Below are positions 1 through 7,641 of a stretch of DNA of 64,000 bases, one piece after another. Position 1 is the stretch's first letter; each line of letters opens with the position of its first letter. The notes under the pieces were generated by a model. That model saw only the letters and a program-made list of their open reading frames with translations, did not search any database and had not been told where the DNA came from. The stretch covers positions 1 through 64,000 of the forward strand of contig JAVJQT010000005.1 of NCBI GenBank assembly GCA_040218795.1, written 5' to 3'. The stretch comes from CCMP332 sp040218795. GTDB taxonomy: Bacteria; Bacteroidota; Bacteroidia; Cytophagales; CCMP332. Both the position numbers and the translations under genes were made by a program.

Positions 1-839
1 CCGTTGTTGGCACTCACTTTGGTTAGGCCGTATTTAATGGCCAGATAACTTTGCACCTGCTCTTGTTGCAAAGGTGATGGCGCTGCGGTATAAATGACCA
101 GCTCGGCCAGTTTACCGCCAAAACTATTGGAGGTTGGTCCCCCATTGTTATAACCGCCACCAATGTAAAAATCCTGATTATTGGCCGTGGCATCATCGGA
201 GTTGTTATTGGAGAAAAGCACTTCTCCGTTTTTACTCACCGCTTTCCTGGTGCCATTGGGTGTAGTTAAGGCGGTGCTGGTACCTAAGGTCCATAAATTG
301 GCTTCCCCATAATTGGCCTGCCAGTCGCCATTGATTCGGCCTATGCCTCCGTTTTGTCCAAAGTCAAAATAAATATTGTCATTGCTCCAGGGTAAAAGTG
401 CGGTTAGGATTTGACCCGAACCGTTCATGTCTTCAAATAGCAGTGTATTGGTGGTGCTGCTGTTATCCGCCTTACTGACCGCATAAATCCAAAGCTCATC
501 GTAAAGGCCGGAACCCAAAATGCCATTGGTGATTTCCAGGTACTCCGAATTAGCTCTGTCAAAATCAAGCACCGGATTGAAATTGATTTCGCTGTTTAGT
601 AAGTCAGGGGAATTGCCCGTAGCGGTAGCATCAAAACCCAGTCCACTCTGATCGGCCCAATCACTGACCGGTGTGCTTCCCGTTACCCCACTATCGGCTC
701 TGAGCCATAACTGCAGATTTGAACTTACATTTCCAGGAGCTTGTCCATTAACGCCATAAGGAAGTAAAATGGATACGAACAAAATCATACAGAAATAGCA
801 TAATCTTAGAATATAATTATTGATAAAGGATGGATTCAT
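1..839 (-). CDS. Surface LamG-like protein, 3' part cut off by window edge
   Basis: The reading frame is open from an ATG at 839 to the left edge (279 codons), so the C-terminus lies outside the window. A signal peptide comes first, with a hydrophobic stretch at about residues 16-30 ending near VNGQAPG. Next come SNLQLWLRADSGV at about 40 and, near the edge, VQSYLAIKYGLT. These two motifs bracket a concanavalin-like (LamG/DUF8202-type) domain found in Bacteroidota surface proteins, many of them T9SS cargo. The protein at 44315-47830 has the same pair (KLWLRANDLSQ and IENYLSAKYDISL). GC over the first 240 bases is about 47 percent by hand count, clearly above the neighbours. A T9SS tail is expected but unseen. 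Confidence 0.85.
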   Translation of the reverse strand, partial: MNPSFINNYILRLCYFCMILFVSILLPYGVNGQAPGNVSSNLQLWLRADSGVTGSTPVSDWADQSGLGFDATATGNSPDLLNSEINFNPVLDFDRANSEYLEITNGILGSGLYDELWIYAVSKADNSSTTNTLLFEDMNGSGQILTALLPWSNDNIYFDFGQNGGIGRINGDWQANYGEANLWTLGTSTALTTPNGTRKAVSKNGEVLFSNNNSDDATANNQDFYIGGGYNNGGPTSNSFGGKLAELVIYTAAPSPLQQEQVQSYLAIKYGLTKVSANN

Positions 840-1190
840 CAATTTTAAGGTCAGGAATTAATTTAAAGCCCACACAAGCTTATAAGTAGCACTAATTGAT
901 CTTAAAAGTATTTATTTTCTGTTAATTAATGAAGCAAAGTTTATTCTGATTTATTAAAACAGATGTTATGGCCTATACAAGTCATTAAATAAATCAAACG
1001 CAATAACTTAAAATCAGTTGCTAATTAGGTGAGCATCTTTAATATTTGGATTACTAATGTTTAATAGTCAATTACATGTAAAGCGAAAGATCAAATTCTT
1101 ATAATTCAGGTATCTTTTTTTTATTTACCAAAAAAATTATTGATCTATATCATCAATAGACCTATTAAATACAAGTTTTTATTAAATTAG
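840..1190. other. AT-rich intergenic region, no gene seen
   Basis: This 351-base gap lies between two divergent genes and should hold both their promoters. I found no exact TAnnTTTG element in either direction, no convincing reading frame and no strong hairpin. Confidence 0.5.
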
Positions 1191-1415
1191 ATGGTTCTAG
1201 ATTCAAACCGAAAATTAAAACGAAAAGCCATGGACACTAAAGAACAAATTGAGAGCGTAGTATTTCATCAAACCAAATGCATTAATGCACTTGAAGACAT
1301 GAAACATTTGATTGAAACTCATCATGAGGATTCGGCTATTAACAAGCTAAAAGATCTGGAATCTGAATTGACAAGATTGACTAGAAAACTCAGACAGATT
1401 GAAGACAGTATGTGA
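1191..1415 (+). CDS. Small coiled-coil hypothetical protein (74 aa)
   Basis: This short protein is highly charged and predicted to be almost all helical. Heptad-like spacing (INKLKDLESELTRLTRKLRQIE) in the C-terminal half suggests a coiled coil. There is no signal peptide or membrane segment. I do not recognise a family. Translation starts at the ATG at 1191 or at an internal ATG at 1230 (MDTKEQIESV), which would give about 61 residues. It stands alone upstream of dinB, and the 3' gap contains a long-range inverted repeat. Coding status is moderately supported by the biased amino-acid composition and lack of a competing frame. Confidence 0.5.
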   Translation: MVLDSNRKLKRKAMDTKEQIESVVFHQTKCINALEDMKHLIETHHEDSAINKLKDLESELTRLTRKLRQIEDSM

Positions 1416-1437
1416 TAATCATAAAAAACATTAAATA

Positions 1438-1582
1438 AAAGTCCGGATATTATATTGATTATTAGGGTTTTATATGTTTTCCTTAAACATATTTTAATTT
1501 TCTTTTATACAAATTTTAAAAGACTCAATCCCTGCTAAGTATTATAGCACCGCAATAATAAGTGTAGAGATATCTGGACTTT
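1438..1582 (+). other. Long-range inverted repeat, candidate structured RNA
   Basis: A 13-base arm at 1438-1450 (aaagtccggatat) is complementary to 1570-1582 (atatctggacttt). The single non-Watson-Crick position is a G-U wobble if the plus strand is transcribed, but a C-A mismatch on the minus strand. Inside lie a perfect 8-bp hairpin at 1472-1492 (atatgttt/aaacatat, 5-base loop) and a smaller 5-bp one at 1533-1549 (tgcta/tagca). The 119-base interior is too large for an ordinary terminator. The rest of the gap 1416-1796 shows no gene. The element could be a small RNA, a long 3' UTR structure, or chance in AT-rich DNA. Confidence 0.3.
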
Positions 1583-1766
1583 ATTTTTAATATAACAGAT
1601 CTAAAAGCCTTTCTTCGAATATGATCTTTTAAATCTCTCTAAAAGACAATCATAAATTCCTTACTGTCCTCATGGTTACTGTTCCATAAGGCACTAGTTA
1701 TGTTTTGAGAACTGGCAGATCTAAATGCGACTTTAATAAAATCAATGTAAACAAAATGCAGCTTTT

Positions 1767-1774
1767 TATATTTG
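1767..1774 (+). promoter_or_regulatory. Candidate -7 promoter element of dinB
   Basis: TATATTTG matches the Bacteroidota -7 consensus TAnnTTTG. Transcription would begin around 1780, only some 17 bases before the proposed non-ATG start of dinB. I see no good TTTG at the expected -33 spacing, so this is a half-match. Confidence 0.35.
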
Positions 1775-1796
1775 ATCAAGAATAAATTGGCAATAT

Positions 1797-2864
1797 ATTT
1801 TACGCAAAATAATTCATATAGACATGGATGCATTTTTTGCATCTGTTGAACAAAGGGATTTTCCGGAATTTCGCGGCAAAGCTCTTGCCGTTGGGGGGAA
1901 TAAAGAAAGAGGTGTGGTGGCCGCAGCGAGTTATGAGGCTCGGAAATATGGTGTTAGATCTGCAATGTCTTCTAAAATGGCATATATCAAATGCCCTGAT
2001 ATTATTTTTACTAAACCAAGATTTGACGTTTATAAACAAGTCAGCGATCAGATAAGGGAAATTTTTAAGTCATATACTGATTTGGTAGAACCCCTTTCTC
2101 TTGATGAGGCCTATCTGGATGTCACTGAACATAAAAAAGGGCCCTCTTCGGCCACCTTGATTGCCAGGGAAATAAAAGCGGCTATTAAATCCGAAACCGG
2201 ACTCAGCGCTTCTGCGGGTATTAGTGTAAATAAGTTTTTGGCCAAAGTAGCTTCGGATATGGATAAGCCAGATGGACTTTACGTCATTCTCCCCGATCAG
2301 GTGATGCCTTTCATTGAAAAATTAGCAATAGAAAAGTTCTTTGGAGTTGGTAAAGTCACCGCTTCAAAAATGCATCGTCTGGGAATTAGAAACGGGAAAG
2401 ACCTGCAAAAATTTTCAAGGATTCAACTCAATCAGCATTTTGGCAAATCAGGTTCTTATTTCTTTAATATTAGCAGAGGGATTGATGAACGTCCTGTTCA
2501 AGCGGATAGAACTAGAAAATCCGTGGGTGCTGAACGAACTTTTGAATACGATTTATCAATTAAAGATGAAATGTTTGAAGTTCTCAATAAATTGTCAACA
2601 CAGCTTGCTGAGCGATTGCTAAAAGCAAAGGCTAAAGGCAAAACGTTAACTTTGAAAATTAAATATTCTGATTTCAAAGTAATTACCAGGAGTAAAACCT
2701 TGGGTAAAAGTATTTCCAATAAAAGTGAAATAATCCAAACGGTAAGCGAAATATTTAACTCAATTGATTCTCATCCTCTGGGTATTCGATTATTGGGAAT
2801 AGCCATATCTAATCTCGATTTGGACAATGATAAATCTACGACCCAATTGACGCTTGAATTTTAA
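1797..2864 (+). CDS. dinB: DNA polymerase IV (Y-family), non-ATG start
   Basis: This is an error-prone translesion polymerase. Motifs seen: MDAFFASVE at the N-terminus, SLDEAYLDV (the palm Asp-Glu pair), GLSASAGISVNKFLAKVASD, a helix-hairpin-helix region (FFGVGKVTASKMHRLG), and a C-terminal QLTLEF resembling the beta-clamp-binding tail of Pol IV. The first in-frame ATG (1824) lies after the conserved segment R-K-I-I-H-I-D, which is encoded in frame at 1803-1823 and carries the Asp equivalent to E. coli Asp8, a catalytic metal ligand. An ATG start would therefore give a dead enzyme. The in-frame stop is at 1773-1775 and no ATG, GTG or TTG lies between, so ATT at 1797 is proposed as start. A mutated start codon or sequence error is the alternative. 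Confidence 0.9.
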   Translation: MLRKIIHIDMDAFFASVEQRDFPEFRGKALAVGGNKERGVVAAASYEARKYGVRSAMSSKMAYIKCPDIIFTKPRFDVYKQVSDQIREIFKSYTDLVEPLSLDEAYLDVTEHKKGPSSATLIAREIKAAIKSETGLSASAGISVNKFLAKVASDMDKPDGLYVILPDQVMPFIEKLAIEKFFGVGKVTASKMHRLGIRNGKDLQKFSRIQLNQHFGKSGSYFFNISRGIDERPVQADRTRKSVGAERTFEYDLSIKDEMFEVLNKLSTQLAERLLKAKAKGKTLTLKIKYSDFKVITRSKTLGKSISNKSEIIQTVSEIFNSIDSHPLGIRLLGIAISNLDLDNDKSTTQLTLEF

Positions 2865-2943
2865 GCAAATTTATTTTTAGTCAAATGCTTAAATATCAAT
2901 TCTTTAAATCATAAAAATAGCCACGACTAAGATTGAAAATCCC

Positions 2944-3681
2944 TTATGAAAGATCGCCGTTTCGATTTAAGGCTGCATCTTTTTTTAAGGTTTTCACATA
3001 ATCACTGATTTCTTTTAAATGTTCATTAATGGTCTCGCCGGCTTTTACAGGATTTTTTTCTTTAATAAAATGCAGTAGGTCATAATGCTCTTTAATTGCA
3101 ATTTCAGCTCGTTTTTGATTACAGACATCGTGTTTTTTAAAATATTTCATGATGTCAGGTGTAATAATTAACATCAGTGACTTCAAAACTGAATTATTAC
3201 TCGCCTCAGCGATTTTAGTATGAATTAATAAGTCTTCTTCAACCGCATCCTGATTCAATTCTATTTTAGCAGCATGTGCATTAATGGCCTGTTCTATTTC
3301 AGCTATGTCTTTTTCACTTCGATTTAAAGCTGCCAGCTGCGCGGTGTTTGTTTCCAATATCACCCTCGTCTCTACCAAAGACCTGAAATCATTGGATTCA
3401 AGTTGGAGCATTTCTGAAATTAAACCTTCCAGTGCCGGTAAACCCAGGCCTGCTACAAAAGTGCCACTCTGAGGCATTGTTTTTAATATTCCATAAAACT
3501 CCAGTTTTTGTATAGCATCTCTTAAATGAGTTCTGCCAACATGTAATTTTTCGCAGAGTTTTCTTTCAGAAGGTAATCGATCTCCTGGTTTGAGCTGACC
3601 TGATGAAATCAAATCTCTAATTTGCCCGATGATTTTATCTACTGCAGATTCAACTACTATTGGTGAAAAATTATTTAACAT
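2944..3681 (-). CDS. GntR/FadR-family transcriptional regulator (FCD domain)
   Basis: The 245-residue protein has an N-terminal winged helix-turn-helix at about 10-75 (GDRLPSERKLCEKLHVGRTHLRDAIQKLE, wing ending QSGTFV). An all-helical FCD ligand domain follows at about 95-235. Histidines in HTKIAEASNN, EHYDLLHFI and NEHLKEI fit the metal-binding pocket of that fold. Family members respond to small carboxylates, sugar acids or fatty acyl groups. It is monocistronic, between dinB (convergent) and a patatin gene. Its target is not apparent; the adjacent patatin or GH30 gene is possible. Confidence 0.88.
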   Translation of the reverse strand: MLNNFSPIVVESAVDKIIGQIRDLISSGQLKPGDRLPSERKLCEKLHVGRTHLRDAIQKLEFYGILKTMPQSGTFVAGLGLPALEGLISEMLQLESNDFRSLVETRVILETNTAQLAALNRSEKDIAEIEQAINAHAAKIELNQDAVEEDLLIHTKIAEASNNSVLKSLMLIITPDIMKYFKKHDVCNQKRAEIAIKEHYDLLHFIKEKNPVKAGETINEHLKEISDYVKTLKKDAALNRNGDLS

Positions 3682-3803
3682 ATCACAAAATATTAATCGA
3701 TTGGAACATCTTGGAATTGTATATTCAGATATTCGTTAATTGCTAAAATAATAAACTATTTTTCTTAATCGTAAATTCAGAACTATTGAATCATGGAATG
3801 AAA

Positions 3804-4574
3804 TCATTCCTCAAGAAATTCATTCAAATCCAATTTTGAAGCAAATTCATAGCCTATATCAAACAATTCATCGGCATTGGTCGTGTCCAGAATATCAAAC
3901 TTTTCCAATCCTTCGGGTTCAATGAAAAGATCAACTTTATCCCTTAGCTGATGTATGTTTTTATTTACGCTTAATTGAAAGGTCCTGGCGGCTACTTTTA
4001 CGAGATTATCGACTCCCTTTATCTCCTGAACCGGCGAAATACTTATGGCGATTATTTTTTTACAACAATCCAATAGTGGTTCAACCGGCAAATTATCCAA
4101 TAAACCTCCATCTACGTAGGGCACATCATTTATTTTAACCGGTGCAAACAAAACGGGAATAGAAGCTGAAGCTTTTATGGTAGGAATTAATTTCCCTTTA
4201 TTTATATATTCTGCTTTTCCACTATTTAAATTTGAAACTGTAGCGAACATTGGAATTTTTAAATCCTCAAATTTTTCCGCTTCTATTTTTTCATCTAAAA
4301 TATCTTCCAGATTATCCAGACTCAATAAACCGTTCACCGGCATTACGACTTTTGCATAATCAGTAATCCCATTTTCCTTCATCAATTTCATGGCTTCATC
4401 GGGGCTTTTTCCATCCGCGATAAACACCCCTGCCAGGGCACCGGCACTTGTTCCTGCGATTACCCCGGGTTCAATTCCTTTTTCTTTTAAAGCCTTTAAA
4501 ACACCCAAATGAGCAAATCCTCTTGCTCCACCCCCACCAAGGGCTATTCCAAATTCATATTTCTTATCCGACAT
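3804..4574 (-). CDS. Patatin-like phospholipase (RssA/NTE type)
   Basis: This is a cytoplasmic serine acylhydrolase of 256 residues. The oxyanion-hole loop GGGGARGFAHLG is at about 13-24, the nucleophile elbow GTSAG at 41-45 (Ser43), and the catalytic DGG at 155-157 (Asp155), so the Ser-Asp dyad is intact. There is no signal peptide and no C-terminal barrel, unlike the type Vd secreted patatins. It lies 10 bases after the GH30 gene on the same strand, so the two are probably cotranscribed, although their functions have no obvious link. The physiological lipid substrate is unknown. Confidence 0.9.
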   Translation of the reverse strand: MSDKKYEFGIALGGGGARGFAHLGVLKALKEKGIEPGVIAGTSAGALAGVFIADGKSPDEAMKLMKENGITDYAKVVMPVNGLLSLDNLEDILDEKIEAEKFEDLKIPMFATVSNLNSGKAEYINKGKLIPTIKASASIPVLFAPVKINDVPYVDGGLLDNLPVEPLLDCCKKIIAISISPVQEIKGVDNLVKVAARTFQLSVNKNIHQLRDKVDLFIEPEGLEKFDILDTTNADELFDIGYEFASKLDLNEFLEE

Positions 4575-4584
4575 CTTTTAGTTT

Positions 4585-6075
4585 TTAGTAAATCAAAGTT
4601 TGTATTGCATGAGGACTGATTTCTAAATTGCATGCTTGTTCCTCAACGTAAAGGCTATATTTGATAGCTTCATTTCCCGAATTCATTACAACAGTGGCCA
4701 TGGTACCGTCTTCATTTAACCATGAGGTGCTTAAAAGGTCCGTATGACTCGTACTTGTGCTTATTCTTTTAGCTCCCGGTTGAATGTATTTTGAGAAATG
4801 ACCGATGTAAGAATAAGATGGCGTGTAAATGAGTTCTCCGCTTCTCAAATCTGCATGAATGGGCGCAAAACAATAATTACCAACATGATTAGGCCCTCCT
4901 CTTTGATTTAGAAGGATGTTCCAATCGGTCCAACCCACTGTTCCGGCATTGAAATCATTGATCATATTTCTTCCATAGCGTTCTGCATTGGGCCAATACT
5001 GATACTTTGTGGAATCAAAACTTTCATTGCAACCTTCTGTAAATAACAATTCCTTTTCGGGATAGCTTTCCTTGATAGACCTGAGATTATCAAAATGTTC
5101 ATCTCCGCCGGCCCAAATTTCATACCAATGAAATCCCAGTCCCCAGGCGTATTGCGAAGCTTCTGGATCATCGAAAATGACATTGGCTCTGTCGCTGGCC
5201 AAATCCCTGTTATGATCCCATACCACAATTTTTTTGTCAGAATATCCGGCTTTTTCCATTGCCGGGCCCAAATAATTTTTTAAGAAATCGCGTTCTTCTT
5301 CTGCCGTATATATGCATGATTCCCAAATTTGAGTCGCCATGGGCTCATTTTGAATTGTGATTCCCCAAATTGGCAATCCTTCCTTCTCATAGGCTTCAAT
5401 AAATTTGGTATAATATTTTGCCCAGCTATCATAATATTCAGGCAATAGTTTTCCACCGTGAAGCATGTCATTATTTGACTTCATAAAAGCCGGAGGCGAC
5501 CAAGGTGAAGCATAAAGTGTTAGTTTTTTAGCGGCGCTTTCATAAATGTCTTTGATCAATGGAATTCGATATTTTAGATCCTTTTCTATGGAAAAAGTGT
5601 TTAGAGAGGTATCTCCATCTTCAATATATGTGTAAGAGCCAGTTCCAAAATCAGAGGAGTGAATGGTAGTGCGAATTAAACTGTATTTAATTCCCGAATC
5701 ACTGTAATAAGCATCAAGCAGTTCCTTTTGTTTACTTTCCGGTAACCGGGCATATACTTCAGCTGCTGCATCTGTGACCGCTCCACCAATGCCTAAAAAC
5801 GTTTGAAAAGATTTATTGGGATTTACAAATACTGATTTTCCACTTTCAAGTGCTTGTTTTCTTTTGATAAAAGAACGCTCACCCAAATCCTGCAATCGGT
5901 ATTTTGAATCTTTTGCTGTTTCAACAAGCCTAAGCTGTTCTTTCGGCTGAAAATTTGTTTTGGCTTCAGAGATTGATTTTTGGTTGTCACTCTGATTTTT
6001 TTCACTTGAACAGGCCATTAAAAAAATAAATACAAGTGCAGAAAGCGCTGTCCGTATAGAATAAATTGAACTCAT
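4585..6075 (-). CDS. Glycoside hydrolase family 30 lipoprotein
   Basis: This 496-residue exported enzyme resembles glucosylceramidase/endo-beta-1,6-glucanase GH30 proteins. A lipoprotein signal ends at Cys22 (FLMACSS). GGAVTDAAAEVYARL is followed by ASPWSPPAFMK, TIQNEP with the acid/base Glu at about 244, and FTEGCNES with the nucleophile Glu at about 347. The C-terminal beta domain is present and length is normal. The likely role is cleavage of beta-1,6- or beta-1,3-linked glucans at the cell surface or in the periplasm. The exact linkage cannot be read from sequence. Confidence 0.92.
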   Translation of the reverse strand: MSSIYSIRTALSALVFIFLMACSSEKNQSDNQKSISEAKTNFQPKEQLRLVETAKDSKYRLQDLGERSFIKRKQALESGKSVFVNPNKSFQTFLGIGGAVTDAAAEVYARLPESKQKELLDAYYSDSGIKYSLIRTTIHSSDFGTGSYTYIEDGDTSLNTFSIEKDLKYRIPLIKDIYESAAKKLTLYASPWSPPAFMKSNNDMLHGGKLLPEYYDSWAKYYTKFIEAYEKEGLPIWGITIQNEPMATQIWESCIYTAEEERDFLKNYLGPAMEKAGYSDKKIVVWDHNRDLASDRANVIFDDPEASQYAWGLGFHWYEIWAGGDEHFDNLRSIKESYPEKELLFTEGCNESFDSTKYQYWPNAERYGRNMINDFNAGTVGWTDWNILLNQRGGPNHVGNYCFAPIHADLRSGELIYTPSYSYIGHFSKYIQPGAKRISTSTSHTDLLSTSWLNEDGTMATVVMNSGNEAIKYSLYVEEQACNLEISPHAIQTLIY

Positions 6076-6257
6076 TATTTCAATGTATTAATCTTTAACA
6101 AATTTTTTCAAATTATGATTTAAAGCGAAATGAATTTACCAATTTCTTTCTTTCAATATGAACCACAAAACGGACAATAAAAAACCGCAATTCTTCAAAT
6201 TGAAAATACGATGTTTAATTCAATTGCAATTTTATGGCTTTGTATGTTGAAAAATGA

Positions 6258-6944
6258 TCATAATCCTTTCTTCAGTAATTCAAAAAACACTTCAAAATCA
6301 CTTTGAAATTCTTCCTTATAAAATAAAGTAGGCGCTATTAATTTTTTAATGGCCGATTCCAAGGACTTATAATTTGAATTGCTAATATGGACAGGTATTT
6401 TATAGAGACGTGAATCATTTTTTTTGAATGGTGGAGGTACTTTTGACTGATATAAAAACGGGATTAATGTAGTGCTGCAATTCAGGGCTATTCGCGAAAA
6501 ATTGTGTTGATCAAATAAATCCTTTGTCTTGTTATTAATACTTTCAAAGAAGTCTAATGTAGCTGCCAATCGAACTCTGGAACCGGCTCTGGATTTTCCT
6601 TTCTTTTTTAAATATTTGATCTGTGAAAAACCTTGTTTTTTTCTTGTCATATAGGCAGAGAACGTTGTATGATAAAGCGTTTCTTTTCTGTGCATTACGA
6701 TCAAAGCTGCTTTCCCTGATTCTATACTCAGGTAAAGAATTATATTGTTTTCGCTTAAAACATTGAGATTTTTATCCAGTGAAATAGCCAAAGGCAATCT
6801 AACAAAACCGCCAGGCTCATCTCTATTGTTTTGCAATTCTATGCGGTGTTTTGCAAAGTCATAAGTATAAGTAAAATCAGACCTGATTTTTTCTAAAAGC
6901 TGAGATAAAGGGATTTGAAATAGGTTTAAAAACTTATGTTGCAA
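6258..6944 (-). CDS. Putative VLRF1-type (Vms1-like) release-factor-fold protein
   Basis: The protein is 228 residues, cytoplasmic and basic. Its centre reads MTRKKQGFSQ at about 99-108, a basic loop, GKSRAGSRVRL at about 116-126 and then helices. This follows the VLRF1 pattern known from Vms1/ANKZF1 (R-x-K-x-G-G-x-Q, then S-A-G-x-x-x-R), where the loop Gln acts in cleaving peptidyl-tRNA on stalled large subunits. Here the candidate is Gly105-x-x-Gln108. Such domains are reported in Bacteroidota, but this assignment rests on motif resemblance only. The TTG start at 6944 directly follows an in-frame TAA, and the next ATG is about 80 codons in. It is the last gene of an operon with a small protein, a response regulator and a kinase. 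Confidence 0.55.
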   Translation of the reverse strand: MQHKFLNLFQIPLSQLLEKIRSDFTYTYDFAKHRIELQNNRDEPGGFVRLPLAISLDKNLNVLSENNIILYLSIESGKAALIVMHRKETLYHTTFSAYMTRKKQGFSQIKYLKKKGKSRAGSRVRLAATLDFFESINNKTKDLFDQHNFSRIALNCSTTLIPFLYQSKVPPPFKKNDSRLYKIPVHISNSNYKSLESAIKKLIAPTLFYKEEFQSDFEVFFELLKKGL

Positions 6945-6962
6945 TTACTTATGAATAAAAAT

Positions 6963-7214
6963 TTAATCGACTCTCGATTCTGAAAAGACATCGTAAACTG
7001 CTATAAGTGTTTCAGAATCATTGGCATTATAGCCTTTATGATAATCCTCAAGCTCTTTTCTATTTTCAAGGTATAGCGGTTTAAATTCCAAATCTGATTC
7101 ATTCCAGATAATCAATAAAAATTTATAAACTATCCTGCTGTTTCGGCCTTTTTCAAACCAAATTTGAAGTAAATCTTCATTTAAGGATCCGGTTTTAGTA
7201 TGATTTTCGAACAT
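6963..7214 (-). CDS. Small hypothetical protein (83 aa)
   Basis: This acidic soluble protein (FENHTKTGSLNEDLLQIWFEKG at its start, interrupted by a charged middle) has no signal or membrane segment and belongs to no family I recognise. It starts at ATG 7214, lies 43 bases after the response regulator and ends 18 bases before the VLRF1-like gene, so it is very likely in their operon. Possible roles include an adaptor for either neighbour, but nothing in the sequence shows this. Confidence 0.6.
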   Translation of the reverse strand: MFENHTKTGSLNEDLLQIWFEKGRNSRIVYKFLLIIWNESDLEFKPLYLENRKELEDYHKGYNANDSETLIAVYDVFSESRVD

Positions 7215-7257
7215 TATATCAGATCACAAAAAGAGCTAAAAAACAGAAAAGCATACT

Positions 7258-7641
7258 CTATTCAAATTTACGTTTAATCATTTCCAGTTTTAAAGGTTTG
7301 CTTAAGAAATCTTTGACAAATGGATTTTTTACTGCCCTGATTATATCATCCGGGTTTTGAGAGGAGCTCAGCATATAAATATCGATTTTATCTCTTATTT
7401 CTGTGTCAAGCTCAGCAAATTTGTCCAAAAATTCCCAGCCATCCATCTCAGGCATATTTATATCGAGAAAAATAACCTCAGGCAAATTATCGGGCTTAGA
7501 TAAAAGATAATTCAATCCGGATTCGGCTGCGATTACCGTTTTGATGGAATTGAATAAATTGGATTTCTTAATAACAACCTCATTGATGAGATTACTGGTG
7601 GCATCGTCATCTATTAATAATATTTCCCTTTTCTCATTCAT
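7258..7641 (-). CDS. Single-domain response regulator (REC only)
   Basis: This is a stand-alone CheY-like receiver of 127 residues. LLIDDDATSN provides the acidic pocket, FLDINMPEMDG holds phospho-acceptor Asp60, LSSS is the switch Ser/Thr segment and LSKPLK holds the conserved Lys115. There is no output domain, so it probably acts by protein contact or in a phosphorelay. Its ATG overlaps the stop codon of the upstream histidine kinase by 4 bases, which points to a cognate pair. Confidence 0.93.
   Translation of the reverse strand: MNEKREILLIDDDATSNLINEVVIKKSNLFNSIKTVIAAESGLNYLLSKPDNLPEVIFLDINMPEMDGWEFLDKFAELDTEIRDKIDIYMLSSSQNPDDIIRAVKNPFVKDFLSKPLKLEMIKRKFE

Noticed and set aside
1639..1842. 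Minus-strand 67-codon frame upstream of dinB
   Set aside because: Overlaps the conserved N-terminus of dinB and has no recognisable feature.
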